Positions 17,434-25,150 are shown, counted from the first letter of the stretch. The stretch: 36,869 nucleotides of DNA from Prevotellamassilia timonensis (GCF_021531665.1 NZ_JADYUH010000018.1:1-36869), one strand, 5' to 3'. A program made the numbers and translations. The notes: generated from the letters alone by a model not told the origin.

Positions 17434-17474
17434 GACGACTCGGCGGGAAAGAGTGACAAGTCGACGCGCAGTTT

Positions 17475-17684
17475 TACTTAGGAGCGCACCTAAGTGAAAT
17501 TAGGAGAAGGCCGCTCCAAAAATCCAACAATTTTGACCCATTTTTCGGCGATTCGACATTAACATTTTTAACTTATCGGAACACTTTTCGCCTCCCAATT
17601 TTGCCTACTCGTCGCATAATTTTACTTTGCCTTCCTCTAATTAAAATTAGAAGAAGGGAAATTAAAATTAGAGGAAGGCAAATT
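17475..17684. repeat. Inverted repeats in the spacer
   Basis: ACTTAGG-AGCGCA-CCTAAGT-type hairpin near 17476-17495. A 17-bp perfect inverted repeat TTTGCCTTCCTCTAATT with its inverse lies at about 17628-17683. The latter contains two tandem copies of AATTAAAATTAGARGAAGG. These AT-rich palindromes are non-coding. They could be bidirectional terminators or remnants of repeat elements. Confidence 0.65.
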
Positions 17685-17732
17685 TTTCCCGGATGCGCTC
17701 CTAAAATCGCCGTTTTTAAAGGGAAAGTGACG

Positions 17733-17801
17733 AAAAAATGGGGAGCCGAGGCTCCTCCCATATCTCTATACAAATATAATACATTTCGTCGCCAAAAGCA
17801 A
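17733..17801 (-). promoter_or_regulatory. Minus-strand promoter immediately followed by a terminator
   Basis: TTG (17799-17801), 20 bp, TATATTTG (17771-17778) read on the minus strand fits the promoter consensus. Some 15-35 bp further on, a GC-rich hairpin (GGAGC-CTCG-GCTCC) is followed by six T (17733-17738). Transcription from this promoter would stop after about 35 nt. The arrangement may be chance, an attenuator, or the hairpin may end a longer transcript from the right. Confidence 0.4.
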
Positions 17802-17879
17802 GAAGTGTTAAAACCGAAAAAGGGCGTTGGGTGTGGAAAAAATTGGAGGCTTTGAAGGAAAGATAACCCCCTTTTCTCG

Positions 17880-17950
17880 GTAGAGGTGCATGCCGTCTCC
17901 CAATTATGGTACGCCGACTTACTCACAGTATAGCCTTCCAGGCTAAGCTC
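17880..17950. other. Structured-looking non-coding block, possible RNA or dispersed repeat
   Basis: GC-balanced sequence unlike the AT-rich surroundings. It contains GGTGCATGCC, GGTACGCC, and a 6-bp perfect hairpin TAGCCT-TCC-AGGCTA (17931-17945). I have an impression of having met similar sequence in other Bacteroidales intergenic regions, but cannot name a family. Strand and boundaries are unknown. It does not match conserved cores of tmRNA, RNase P RNA or SRP RNA that I can recognise. Confidence 0.3.
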
Positions 17951-17968
17951 CTCCCTCCCTCTCTTCCA

Positions 17969-18020
17969 CTCTTCCTCTCTTTGTCTCTTTGACTCTTTGA
18001 CTCTTTGTCTCTTTGACTCT
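17969..18020. repeat. 8-bp tandem repeat (CTCTTTGA)n, second locus
   Basis: Six octamers plus a half unit of the same CTCTTTGA/CTCTTTGT consensus seen at 244-291, here far from any gene start. The recurrence of one octamer array at two loci 17.7 kb apart suggests a dispersed repeat class and not random slippage. Confidence 0.78.
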
Positions 18021-18220
18021 CAGTGTAGGGTTTTATGGTTGCAGTGTAGGGTTTTGTGTATAGTTTGTGTAGGGTTTGGAGCACAAACTATACACTACGC
18101 AACGCGCTAATTATCAGCAATATTACAAACAGAATGTAGGTTTTTGTGTATAGTTTGTATAGTTTTTTGTTCGCCTTTTATTTACGTATAGTGTAGGGTG
18201 AAATGAACCTACATGGGTTG
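18020..18220. repeat. TGTAGGGTTTT / GTGTATAGTTT repeat block with 14-bp stem
   Basis: GTGTAGGG-type units recur at about 18023, 18043, 18068, 18136 and 18196, alternating with GTGTATAGTTTG. A perfect 14-bp inverted repeat GTGTATAGTTTGTG (18056-18069) with CACAAACTATACAC (18082-18095) has a 12-nt loop. A smaller TGTAGG...CCTACA stem follows. No U-tract is attached, so this is not a simple terminator. Confidence 0.65.
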
Positions 18221-18267
18221 CCGCGCTTATACTGGTTGAGCGTACAAAAATTTTGCAGAATGAACAA

Positions 18268-18294
18268 GGCGGTCACAGGAAACCCATGACCGCC
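18268..18294 (-). terminator. Terminator of the maf-lipoprotein transcript
   Basis: An 8-bp stem GGCGGTCA/TGACCGCC, about 50 bp beyond the lipoprotein stop on the minus strand, is followed by TTGTTCATT. The U-run is weak. Confidence 0.55.
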
Positions 18295-18347
18295 ATCGTT
18301 ACATGCAATTCCAATGCTCTACTCTTTCAGAGAAGCGAGAAAAAGTC

Positions 18348-18896
18348 TCATTCAGCGCTTTCCCACACGTTGAAAGTCTTCTCGGCGTTGACGACGTATT
18401 TGGTCACGCCGCTGCCGAGCAGTTGGTAAGTCACCTTACCGTTGTTGTCAGAGAAGTTGGTTGTGTAGCCGGTGCCGTGTGCCTGCGACCAGTTCAACGT
18501 TTGTCCGTAGGTGCGATATTCTCCCTTGAAAGTCACTTTGAACGAGCCAGCCTGCAATGCGACGAGCGTGTCTGTCGGGTTGGCAAATTCGTAACTGCTA
18601 TAAATGACTTCCTGAGGGTTCTTGCTGACCTGCGTGAAACAGTCGGTGCGGTTGAGCGTCCAGGTGTAGGTGGTCTTGTCGAGCAAATTTCCAAACGCGG
18701 ACTGTTTGACGGTGATGACAAACTTGTCCCCGACTCTGACGGTGGCGGGGTCTGCGCCCAAAGACTTAAACTCAATGTCTGCCACGGTGGGAGGCACGGA
18801 CTGATACTTTGGATTGTTCAAATCTTCACTGCAAGAAGCGAGCAGCGCACTGCCGCCAAGCAAGATGACGAGGAGGAAAGAGGGAACGTATTTCAT
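18348..18896 (-). CDS. Predicted lipoprotein of unknown function
   Basis: 182 aa from ATG 18896. The signal peptide KYVPSFLLVILLGGSALLASC ends in lipobox LASC with Cys22, followed by SED; the protein should be lipidated and exported, possibly to the cell surface. Mature part has beta-rich, Ig-like character (VRVGDKFVITVKQSAFGNL, TTYTWTLNRTD, AGSFKVTFKGEYRTYGQ), which suggests an immunoglobulin-type domain, but no family is recognised. In-frame ATGs at 18902 and 18914 would lengthen the signal peptide slightly. The gene follows maf by about 85 bp on the same strand. Confidence 0.75.
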   Translation of the reverse strand: MKYVPSFLLVILLGGSALLASCSEDLNNPKYQSVPPTVADIEFKSLGADPATVRVGDKFVITVKQSAFGNLLDKTTYTWTLNRTDCFTQVSKNPQEVIYSSYEFANPTDTLVALQAGSFKVTFKGEYRTYGQTLNWSQAHGTGYTTNFSDNNGKVTYQLLGSGVTKYVVNAEKTFNVWESAE

Positions 18897-18980
18897 ATTC
18901 ATATTTACTTTCATAAAAGAGCAATAATTCACTGATTTTCCGAATGATTCAAAGGAGTAGAAGTACTCAACTCGGTGCAC

Positions 18981-19562
18981 TCAAAAACGTTTCAGACACT
19001 GATAAAGACGTTGCACGGGAAGCCCGACCACGTTGAAATAGCTGCCTCGGAGTTCTTCGACGGCGACCAGTCCAATCCAGTCTTGAATGCCATAGGCACC
19101 GGCTTTGTCAAAGGGGAGGAAGTTTTCGACATAGTAGTCAATTTCGCTTTCATCCAGCTCCGCGAAGCGAACGTGGGAAGTGACAGCGAAACTTTCGGTG
19201 CGCTCAAACGTTGTGATGGTGACACCGGTGATGACCTGGTGCATTTTTCCCGAAAGGGTGCGCAACATGGCTTTAGCCTCTTCAGCATTGTGAGGCTTTC
19301 CCATGACTTCCCCGTCCAGACTGACGATGGTGTCAGCGGTGATGAGCAGTTCGTTCTCTCCCATTGAAGAACGATAGGCTTGGGCTTTGATTCGGGAAAT
19401 GTAGTTCACGATGTCCTCTCCGCGCAGCGAGGAGGGATAGTGCTCGTCAATGCCGAACAAAGTTCTGATTTTGAAGGGTATGCCCAATCTTTGCAGCAGT
19501 TCTTTCCGCCTTGGAGAGTTGCTTGCGAGAATTATTTGATATTTACTTAAGTTTTCCAGCAT
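18981..19562 (-). CDS. maf: Maf-type nucleoside triphosphate pyrophosphatase
   Basis: 193 aa, full length. Maf/YhdE proteins hydrolyse non-canonical or excess nucleoside triphosphates (dTTP/UTP in the YhdE group) to monophosphates, limiting mutagenic or aberrant incorporation. The N-terminal ILASNSPRRKELLQRLGI motif is diagnostic; ITADTIVSLDGEVMGKP contains the catalytic Asp. DKAGAYGIQDWIG is the conserved C-terminal segment. The neighbours kdsC and the DUF2520 protein on the same strand form a group I recall as common in Bacteroidales. Confidence 0.94.
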   Translation of the reverse strand: MLENLSKYQIILASNSPRRKELLQRLGIPFKIRTLFGIDEHYPSSLRGEDIVNYISRIKAQAYRSSMGENELLITADTIVSLDGEVMGKPHNAEEAKAMLRTLSGKMHQVITGVTITTFERTESFAVTSHVRFAELDESEIDYYVENFLPFDKAGAYGIQDWIGLVAVEELRGSYFNVVGLPVQRLYQCLKRF

Positions 19563-19704
19563 AGCGTTTTTCTTCTGAGTTTGGTGATTCTTAGATTAGT
19601 TTGAAACGCATAGTATAGGTTTGTGTTTCTCTCACGCTTTGGTGTGCGACGTTTTGTTTGTCAAAGTGTTCTCCCTCCCCGGTTTCTGATTTTGCAGACA
19701 GCAT

Positions 19705-20226
19705 TCACCAGCCAAAGGCTTCGGCGTCACCCATCCACTTGTCCTGCGCTCTGAGAACCTGCTCGACCACATCACGGACACAGCCATATCCACCGGCAAA
19801 GGGACTGACGTAGCGTGAGATTTGTTTGATTTCTTCGGCAGCGTCGGCAGGACAGCAGGGGAGTCCGCAGCGCGTCATGACCTCATAGTCGGGAATGTCG
19901 TCGCCCATGTAGAGCACCTCCTCGGGTTGCAGCCCCTCGGAGAGCATCCATTCTTCAAAGCACGTGATTTTGACCGACACGCCGGTGAAAACGTGGGACA
20001 TGCCCAAGCCTCTGTAGCGTGCTCTGACGGCTTCGCTTCTTCCCCCCGTGATGATGGCAAGTTCAAAACCGCGTTTGACGGCAAGTTGCAACGCATAGCC
20101 GTCCTTGATGTTTGCCGTGCGCGAAGGCTGTGAGGCGCCTTCAGTCAGCCAAACGCAGTTCGCGCTCAGCACTCCGTCCACGTCAAAAGCCATGGCTTTG
20201 ATTTTGGTGAGGTCGTAGTCTATCAT
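19705..20226 (-). CDS. kdsC: KdsC-like 3-deoxy-manno-octulosonate-8-phosphate phosphatase
   Basis: 173-aa HAD-superfamily phosphatase releasing phosphate from KDO-8-P on the way to the lipopolysaccharide core sugar KDO. The nucleophile motif DVDGVLS is near the N-terminus, ITGGRSEAV is motif II, and GDDIPDYEVM is motif IV. Lack of a cap domain and the size of about 170 aa are typical of KdsC tetramers. The DNA is in a run of minus-strand genes with the DUF2520 protein upstream and maf downstream. Assignment to KdsC over YrbI-like relatives of unknown substrate is probable. Confidence 0.88.
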   Translation of the reverse strand: MIDYDLTKIKAMAFDVDGVLSANCVWLTEGASQPSRTANIKDGYALQLAVKRGFELAIITGGRSEAVRARYRGLGMSHVFTGVSVKITCFEEWMLSEGLQPEEVLYMGDDIPDYEVMTRCGLPCCPADAAEEIKQISRYVSPFAGGYGCVRDVVEQVLRAQDKWMGDAEAFGW

Positions 20227-20270
20227 TATTGTTTTCTTTTAGGGCAAGAGTAGGCGGTGATGTATTTTGA

Positions 20271-20300
20271 GGAGTGTTCTTTAATTTATGGAACCAGACT
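20271..20300. repeat. Possible remnant of a GTGTTCT-type element
   Basis: GGAGTGTTCTTTAATTTATGGAAC in the spacer between kdsC and the DUF2520 gene looks like the two element ends brought together after deletion of the middle (quoted here as GGAGTGTTCTTTA plus ATTTATGGAAC). Too short to be sure. Confidence 0.3.
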
Positions 20301-20309
20301 TCGGGTAGT

Positions 20310-21167
20310 TCAGCGACCGTCGTCAGCATCTTGTTTCCGACGGACAATGCTTTGACTCATGAGGCGATAGATTTCCTTCATCGTCTCGTGCTCCCCGAGC
20401 CATTCAATTTGTTTTGCCATGACTTTTCGGTCGTTCCGCGCCGCAGGACCGGTCTGTGCGTCGCAGGGAGCGAGGTGGTGAATCTTTCGGGCGGTCTCGT
20501 CAATCAGCGGCGCCAACCAAGCGGGGTCTGCATCTGCCTCCTCCATGAGTTGAAACGCGAGATCATAGCAGTGATTCACGAAGTTGCAAGCGAAGACGGC
20601 AGCAAGATGCAGTTTCTTTCTTCTCTCTGAATCCAACGGCTGCACACGATTTGAAAGTGCGCGTGCCAAGGCTGTCACCTCTTCCAACGCCGACTCGTCG
20701 CTGCCTTCGACAAACAAAGGAACCTCACGACGAAAATCAACGTCCCGACTGCGGCTCAACGTCTGAAGAGGATAGAGCACGGCACTGCGCGATGCGAGCC
20801 CCTCAAAGACTTGCAGGGAGACACTGCCGGCAGTGTGAATCCAAAGCGGCGAAGGAACTCCGACTGTTCGTTCCTCTCCCACACTCTCTGCTGCATTCAT
20901 CGCTTGTCGCACCGCCAAATGGTGAGACAATCGCGCAGCCACCTCTGAAAGGGCATCGTCACTCAAACAAAAGAGATAGATGGCAGCTGCAGGCAACTCT
21001 TCAAGGCGAGTCGTGGAAAGACAAGATCCGCCGGGAACAAGCGCAGCCAAACGCTGTGCACGAGAGAGTTCCCTGCCAAAGACGCCCACCACACGAAACC
21101 CGTTTCGCACCAAAGCGGAGGTCAGCCTCGTGGCAACGTTGCCCGTGCCGAGCAGGCAGATGGGCAT
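20310..21167 (-). CDS. Rossmann-like and DUF2520 domain protein
   Basis: 285 aa. The N-terminus CLLGTGNVATRLTSALVRNG is a Rossmann nucleotide-binding loop as in F420/NADP-dependent reductases, and the C-terminal half is the helical DUF2520 domain (RKKLHLAAVFACNFVNHCYDLAFQL, LIDETARKIHHLAP). The substrate is unknown. ATG 21167 is chosen because it begins directly at the nucleotide-binding strand; the frame is open further upstream, but over the promoter. Its promoter at 21224-21254 is among the clearest in the window. It starts the group DUF2520-kdsC-maf. Confidence 0.85.
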   Translation of the reverse strand: MPICLLGTGNVATRLTSALVRNGFRVVGVFGRELSRAQRLAALVPGGSCLSTTRLEELPAAAIYLFCLSDDALSEVAARLSHHLAVRQAMNAAESVGEERTVGVPSPLWIHTAGSVSLQVFEGLASRSAVLYPLQTLSRSRDVDFRREVPLFVEGSDESALEEVTALARALSNRVQPLDSERRKKLHLAAVFACNFVNHCYDLAFQLMEEADADPAWLAPLIDETARKIHHLAPCDAQTGPAARNDRKVMAKQIEWLGEHETMKEIYRLMSQSIVRRKQDADDGR

Positions 21168-21223
21168 GGCTTGAAGGGATGAAATGTCAGTTTTCGCCAA
21201 GTTTTGATGTTTATTGTTGCTTG

Positions 21224-21254
21224 CAAAAATACGGCAACCGAACGTGATAAGCAA
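21224..21254 (-). promoter_or_regulatory. Promoter of the DUF2520-kdsC-maf group
   Basis: On the minus strand TTG (21252-21254, within TTTG), 20 bp, TATTTTTG (21224-21231). Leader to the DUF2520 ATG is about 50 nt. Confidence 0.75.
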
Positions 21255-21427
21255 ACTTCCCCCATTCTTTTTCGTTTCCTTTTGGTTTGTCTCGATAATC
21301 AGCGGGAAGCAACAACCGCAGTTTTCTGTCCTTCGGGCAATGCGCCTTCTCAAGTTTTTCAAGAGAAGAGTGGCAATTCAGCATCGTTTTTCGCCTGTCT
21401 GCACGGCTCATTTTTTACCCCTAAAAG

Positions 21428-21493
21428 AAAAAAGACTGGCTGTCTCACGACAACCAATCTTCAACTAACCTTAAATCTAATACCATGAAAAAC
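21428..21493 (-). ncRNA. Candidate small RNA gene, about 65 nt
   Basis: A stand-alone transcription unit on the minus strand between the histidine kinase and the DUF2520 gene. The promoter TTG-N20-TACTTTTG is at 21498-21528, and a 13-bp stem (21432-21444 with 21449-21461, two G-U pairs, loop GTGA) is followed by six T as a terminator. The predicted RNA starts near 21493 with an unpaired, U-rich leader (AATGTTTTTCATGGTATTAG, then ATTTAAGGTTAGTTG). It has no ORF of meaningful length. Target and family are unknown to me. The promoter could instead drive an attenuated leader for a downstream gene, but the next gene in that direction has its own promoter. Confidence 0.55.
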
Positions 21494-21497
21494 ATTG

Positions 21498-21528
21498 CAA
21501 AAGTACGGGTGCAAGGGAGTCTGTGCAA
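21498..21528 (-). promoter_or_regulatory. Promoter of the candidate small RNA
   Basis: TTG (21526-21528), 20-bp spacer, TACTTTTG (21498-21505) on the minus strand. Same architecture as the tRNA promoters in this window. Confidence 0.7.
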
Positions 21529-21686
21529 GTTTTCCCCAAGGAAATCGCAAATGTTTGACACATTTTTCAACTTTTCTCGCCGTTTTGACAACCGCAGTTT
21601 TGAAAAGAAGTACAGTTTTTCATCTCACTATTCTCCAATTTGAGAGAAGAAACTATCGGTTTGAGAGCGTAATTGCTTCAAAAAGG

Positions 21687-22835
21687 TTAGTGAAGATCGA
21701 TGGCGAAGGTGGTGCCGACGCCCGGCTCGCTGGATTTGACGTAGATGCGTCCGCTGTGGTATTTGCTGATGATGCGACGCGCCAAGGAGAGACCAAGCCC
21801 CCACCCTCTTTGTTTGGTGGTGAAGCCGGGGCGAAAAACGGTTTTGAAATGTTTGCGGGGAATTCCCTTTCCCGTGTCAGTGAACTCAATGTGAGCACCC
21901 GTTGCGACGGCACTGAGACGAATCGTGATGCTGCCCTGACCGTGCATGGCATCCACGGCGTTGCGGCAGAGATTTTCAATGACCCACTCAAACAAAGGAG
22001 CATTGATGCGAACGGGAAGGGGATGGGGCGGCGGAACGACGGTGATGCAGACTTTCTTGGAGGTGCGGCGATCCATGTAGTTCGCCACTCTGGTCACCAC
22101 GGGACAAAGGTCTTGAACGGTGAGTTCCGGTGCGGAACCTATCTTGGAAAAACGTTCGGCAATGAGTTGAAGACGCTGCACGTCGTTTGCCATCTCCGGC
22201 AGAAGTTCATCCTCGGGATAGGTTTCGCGAAGCACCTCTATCCAAGCCATGATGGAAGAAATGGGAGTGCCAAGCTGGTGAGCGGTCTCGCGAGACAAAC
22301 CCACCCAAACTCGATTCTGCTCCGCACGCTTGAAAGCCATCAAAGCCATGAAGGCGATGACCACAAAAACAAAAACGATGGAAAGCTGGACGTAAGGGAA
22401 AAGAGAAAGACGGTGAAGCAGCACGGATTCCTCATAGTGCACACAAAGAGAATCATGAGGGATTTCCACCTTCATGCTGTCGCCTTCCTGACAAATGCGC
22501 TGCAATTGGGAACGAAGAATCTGAAGCGAATCACTGCCCTGCGGCGCATTGGAAAGATTCCTCCAAGCGAGCACATTGTCTTGAGAATCAGTGACGATGA
22601 CGGGGATGGTGTGATTGCTGTTGATGACTTTCAACACAAGATTCAGGTCGGTCGTTTCGTCTGCCACCGTCAGCGAGCGCATGGCTTCAGCCCACACTTC
22701 CATCTTGGAAACTTCCTCCGCATAGAGGTCGCGGATGAGCGTGTGGGAATAGATGAGCGAAGCGCCGGCAATGATGATGGCACCGCAAATGAAGAATATC
22801 TTCAGTTTCCTGATTCTTTCTGAAAGTATGTTCAC
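21687..22835 (-). CDS. Membrane sensor histidine kinase, orphan
   Basis: 382 aa. Two transmembrane helices (about 11-30 and 148-168) bracket a periplasmic sensor domain of about 115 residues. The cytoplasmic part has the H-box SRETAHQLGTPISS with H186, N-box ENLCRNAVDAM, G1 DTGKGIP and G2 GWGLGLSLARRI. No HAMP domain separates the second helix from the dimerisation helix. HQLGTP is the H-box form of a subgroup common in Bacteroidetes. No response regulator lies in the window, so its partner is elsewhere. It is separated by 72 bp from engB upstream. Confidence 0.9.
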   Translation of the reverse strand: MNILSERIRKLKIFFICGAIIIAGASLIYSHTLIRDLYAEEVSKMEVWAEAMRSLTVADETTDLNLVLKVINSNHTIPVIVTDSQDNVLAWRNLSNAPQGSDSLQILRSQLQRICQEGDSMKVEIPHDSLCVHYEESVLLHRLSLFPYVQLSIVFVFVVIAFMALMAFKRAEQNRVWVGLSRETAHQLGTPISSIMAWIEVLRETYPEDELLPEMANDVQRLQLIAERFSKIGSAPELTVQDLCPVVTRVANYMDRRTSKKVCITVVPPPHPLPVRINAPLFEWVIENLCRNAVDAMHGQGSITIRLSAVATGAHIEFTDTGKGIPRKHFKTVFRPGFTTKQRGWGLGLSLARRIISKYHSGRIYVKSSEPGVGTTFAIDLH

Positions 22836-22907
22836 GGTTCACGTGACGCCGAAGGCGCGAGTTTCAGGGTTCAAGTTTTGAGGTTCGAGGCAACGCCAAG
22901 ACCGACG

Positions 22908-23507
22908 CTAAAGAATCTGCTTGTTGATGCTATTGATGTAGTTCAACACTTCTTCGCGTCCAAGTGCTTTGGCACTGCTGGTGATGAAACAGGGCGGCAG
23001 TTCATCCCACTCCTCAGCAAGTGCGTCGTGGAACTTCTGCACGTTTTGCTTCAGCTGCAACGGTTTGGATTTGTCCGCCTTGGTGAAGACAATGGCGAAA
23101 GGCACCTGATTTTCACCGAGGAAGTGCACGAACTCAAGGTCTATCTTTTGCGGCTCCAAGCGGGAATCTATCAGGACAAAAAGACAGGTCAGTTGCTCAC
23201 GCTCAGTGATGTAGGAGGAAATCAAGTGATTGAACTTCTCGATGTCACGTTTGCTTCGCTTGGCGTAGCCGTAGCCCGGAAGGTCCACGATATACCATTG
23301 TTCGTTCACGGAGAAATGATTGATGAGCATCGTTTTTCCCGGTGTGGAAGAGGTCATTGCTAAGCCTTTTCGTCCGGTCAGCATGTTGATGAGACTGCTT
23401 TTCCCGACATTACTGCGACCGATGAAGGCATACTCCGGCTTGCCATCCATGGGACATTGAGAAAGCTTACTACTGCTGGTGACGAACTGGGAAGATTTGA
23501 TTTCCAT
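22908..23507 (-). CDS. engB: Ribosome biogenesis GTPase EngB/YsxC (YihA)
   Basis: 199-aa TRAFAC GTPase needed for late 50S assembly. The G1 loop GRSNVGKS is residues 30-37; G3 is DLPG (with [10 protein letters not shown]), G4 TKAD and G5 SSA. ATG 23507 begins the family-typical [12 protein letters not shown]; an in-frame ATG at 23573 adds 22 hydrophobic residues overlapping the rplT terminator and is rejected. It lies directly downstream of the thrS-infC-rpmI-rplT operon but beyond a strong terminator. Confidence 0.93.
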   Translation of the reverse strand: MEIKSSQFVTSSSKLSQCPMDGKPEYAFIGRSNVGKSSLINMLTGRKGLAMTSSTPGKTMLINHFSVNEQWYIVDLPGYGYAKRSKRDIEKFNHLISSYITEREQLTCLFVLIDSRLEPQKIDLEFVHFLGENQVPFAIVFTKADKSKPLQLKQNVQKFHDALAEEWDELPPCFITSSAKALGREEVLNYINSINKQIL

Positions 23508-23543
23508 GCGTGAAAGATTAAGAAAGAGAGGTGGAAATAAGTC

Positions 23544-23602
23544 AGAAAAAACAAAAAGAGCAGAGGTAAACACTCAAACAAGTGATTCACCTTCTGCTCT
23601 TT
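23544..23602 (-). terminator. Terminator of the thrS-infC-rpmI-rplT operon
   Basis: On the minus strand a 13-bp stem (AAAGAGCAGAAGGT with ACCTCTGCTCTTT, one bulged A) carries an inner CACT/AGTG stem and is followed by TTTTTGTTTTTTC. Very strong; it lies 34 bp beyond the rplT stop. Confidence 0.88.
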
Positions 23603-23635
23603 AGATTTTTATTACGTGCAAAGTGAGTGAGAAAA

Positions 23636-23980
23636 TTACTTCACTTTTGCTACGATAGCCTTGAATGCTTCAGGATTGTTGACAGCAAGGTCGGCAAGCA
23701 CTTTGCGGTTGATTTCGATTCCTGCTTTGTGGAGATTGCCCATGAGCTGTGAATAGGAAAGACCTTCCAGACGAGCGGCAGCGTTGATTCGCTGAATCCA
23801 GAGAGCGCGGAAGGTGCGCTTTTTGTTGCGACGGTCACGGAAAGCGTAGGTTAAACCCTTTTCCCAAGTGTTTTTGGCAACGGTCCAAACGTTTTTGCGG
23901 GCTCCGTAGTAACCGCGAGTTAATTTAAGAATGCGCTTGCGTTTTGCTCTTGAAGCGACGTGATTGACTGATCTTGGCAT
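23636..23980 (-). CDS. rplT: 50S ribosomal protein L20
   Basis: 114 aa, full length. The basic N-terminal extension [19 protein letters not shown] that threads into 23S rRNA is followed by the globular RNA-binding domain ([23 protein letters not shown]). It is last in the thrS-infC-rpmI-rplT operon, 115 bp after rpmI. In other bacteria L20 represses this operon; no L20-binding leader could be recognised here. Confidence 0.97.
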   Translation of the reverse strand: MPRSVNHVASRAKRKRILKLTRGYYGARKNVWTVAKNTWEKGLTYAFRDRRNKKRTFRALWIQRINAAARLEGLSYSQLMGNLHKAGIEINRKVLADLAVNNPEAFKAIVAKVK

Positions 23981-24095
23981 TTTTGTGATTTCTTTTTGGA
24001 AGTTAGCGCCGCACTTTCTTCTTGTGGCGGACTTTCATGCTAAGCATCCGGTTTGACTTTTGTTGTTTGAAAGAAAAACGTCCTGTCTTTATCGA

Positions 24096-24293
24096 TTAAC
24101 GAAGGCAGAGCAATTCACGAACCTGACGAGTGTTGGTGCGATCCACAACAACCACGTGGTCGAGGTTGCGTTTCTGCTTCTTGGTTTTCTTCGTCAGAAT
24201 GTGGCTGTGGTAAGCGTGACGTCTCTTAATCTTACCTGTTCCGGTGAGCGCGAAGCGTTTCTTTGCACCGGAATTAGTCTTAACTTTTGGCAT
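24096..24293 (-). CDS. rpmI: 50S ribosomal protein L35
   Basis: 65 aa, rich in K and [28 protein letters not shown] is the diagnostic start. It sits between infC and rplT as in most bacteria. Spacing to infC is 124 bp. Confidence 0.97.
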   Translation of the reverse strand: MPKVKTNSGAKKRFALTGTGKIKRRHAYHSHILTKKTKKQKRNLDHVVVVDRTNTRQVRELLCLR

Positions 24294-24417
24294 TTTCTTT
24301 TATTGAATTAGGATGTTTATAAAAAGCTGCGGCTGCGTGAGATACCGAACGCAACGCGCAAGCCGGTTTCTTTTTTGTTTTCTTCGCCGTAGTGTTTTCT
24401 CAACGACACCGGCGTTT

Positions 24418-25098
24418 TCAGAAGTCTTCTCCTTCCACTTTGGGACCGAGATATTCTTTCTTTGCCTTCACCTGCGGAGCCTTTTTGACCACCTGCGGTT
24501 GCGCCTCAACGCTTTCCGTCTGAGTGGCACCTCCCTCGGTTTTCTTGGCAGCGGTCTTCTTGGGGGAAATGAAAAGAATCATTCGCTTGCCTTCCAGAAC
24601 AGGCATTTGCTCAACTTTGCCATACTCTTCTAGGTCATTTGCGAAACGGAGGAGGAGGACTTCTCCTTGTTCTTTGAAGAGGATGGAACGACCGCGGAAG
24701 AAGACGTAGGCTTTCACCTTGTCGCCCTGTGCAAGGAACTCCTTGGCATGTTTCAGTTTGAAATTGTAGTCGTGTTCGTCGGTTTGGGGTCCGAAACGGA
24801 TTTCTTTGACTTCAATTTTCACTTGTTTTGCCTTCAGCTCCTTTTGTCTCTTTTTTTGCTGATAGAGAAACTTGGAGTAGTTGATGAGGCGGCACACAGG
24901 GGGAACTGCATTGGGAGAGATTTCCACCAAATCCACGCCTTTTTGCTGTGCAAGTTGAAGGGCCTCACGGGTGGGCAAAACTTCTGATTCAATGTCGTCT
25001 CCGACGATACGCACCTCGCGGCATCTGATTTGTTCGTTGATGCGATGCTGAGGTTTGTTGTTGTTTTTGTCAGGGCGATTTCTCTGAGGTGCTGGCAT
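24418..25098 (-). CDS. infC: Translation initiation factor IF-3
   Basis: 226 aa. The N-domain ([42 protein letters not shown]) and the C-domain ([39 protein letters not shown]) bind the 30S subunit and prevent premature 50S joining. It has a C-terminal Lys/Glu/Gln-rich tail of about 45 residues beyond the usual end, common in Bacteroidetes. It begins with ATG, unlike the AUU start of E. coli infC used for autoregulation. Its own promoter overlaps the end of thrS. Confidence 0.96.
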   Translation of the reverse strand: MPAPQRNRPDKNNNKPQHRINEQIRCREVRIVGDDIESEVLPTREALQLAQQKGVDLVEISPNAVPPVCRLINYSKFLYQQKKRQKELKAKQVKIEVKEIRFGPQTDEHDYNFKLKHAKEFLAQGDKVKAYVFFRGRSILFKEQGEVLLLRFANDLEEYGKVEQMPVLEGKRMILFISPKKTAAKKTEGGATQTESVEAQPQVVKKAPQVKAKKEYLGPKVEGEDF

Positions 25099-25119
25099 GT
25101 ATTAACTTATTAGCGGCTG

Positions 25120-25150
25120 CAAAATTAGTAATTTCTTGTCATTTCGGCAA
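25120..25150 (-). promoter_or_regulatory. Internal promoter for infC-rpmI-rplT overlapping the thrS end
   Basis: On the minus strand TTG (25148-25150), 20 bp, TAATTTTG (25120-25127) lies across the thrS stop codon, about 22 bp before the infC ATG. It would uncouple the ribosomal genes from thrS control. Confidence 0.75.

Larger units (their letters stand above)
17122..18300. other. Long repeat-rich intergenic region, no convincing gene
   Basis: About 1.2 kb between tRNA-Val and the lipoprotein gene. Open frames here (for example 17573-17926 minus) run through palindromes and have no protein-like composition. The contents are tRNA promoter, 22-bp tandem arrays, AT-rich palindromes, a promoter-terminator pair, a structured-looking block at about 17880-17950, an 8-bp tandem array, a TGTAGGGTTT-repeat block with a 14-bp stem, and the terminator of the lipoprotein gene. 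These are listed separately. Confidence 0.7.

Noticed and set aside
17573-17926. 117-codon minus-strand open frame in the repeat hub
   Set aside because: It runs through palindromes, a promoter and a terminator hairpin, has no protein-like composition, and no start context; treated as non-coding.
21495-22823. 442-codon plus-strand open frame opposite the histidine kinase
   Set aside because: It is a shadow of the kinase gene; the kinase has all conserved motifs and the plus-strand translation has none.
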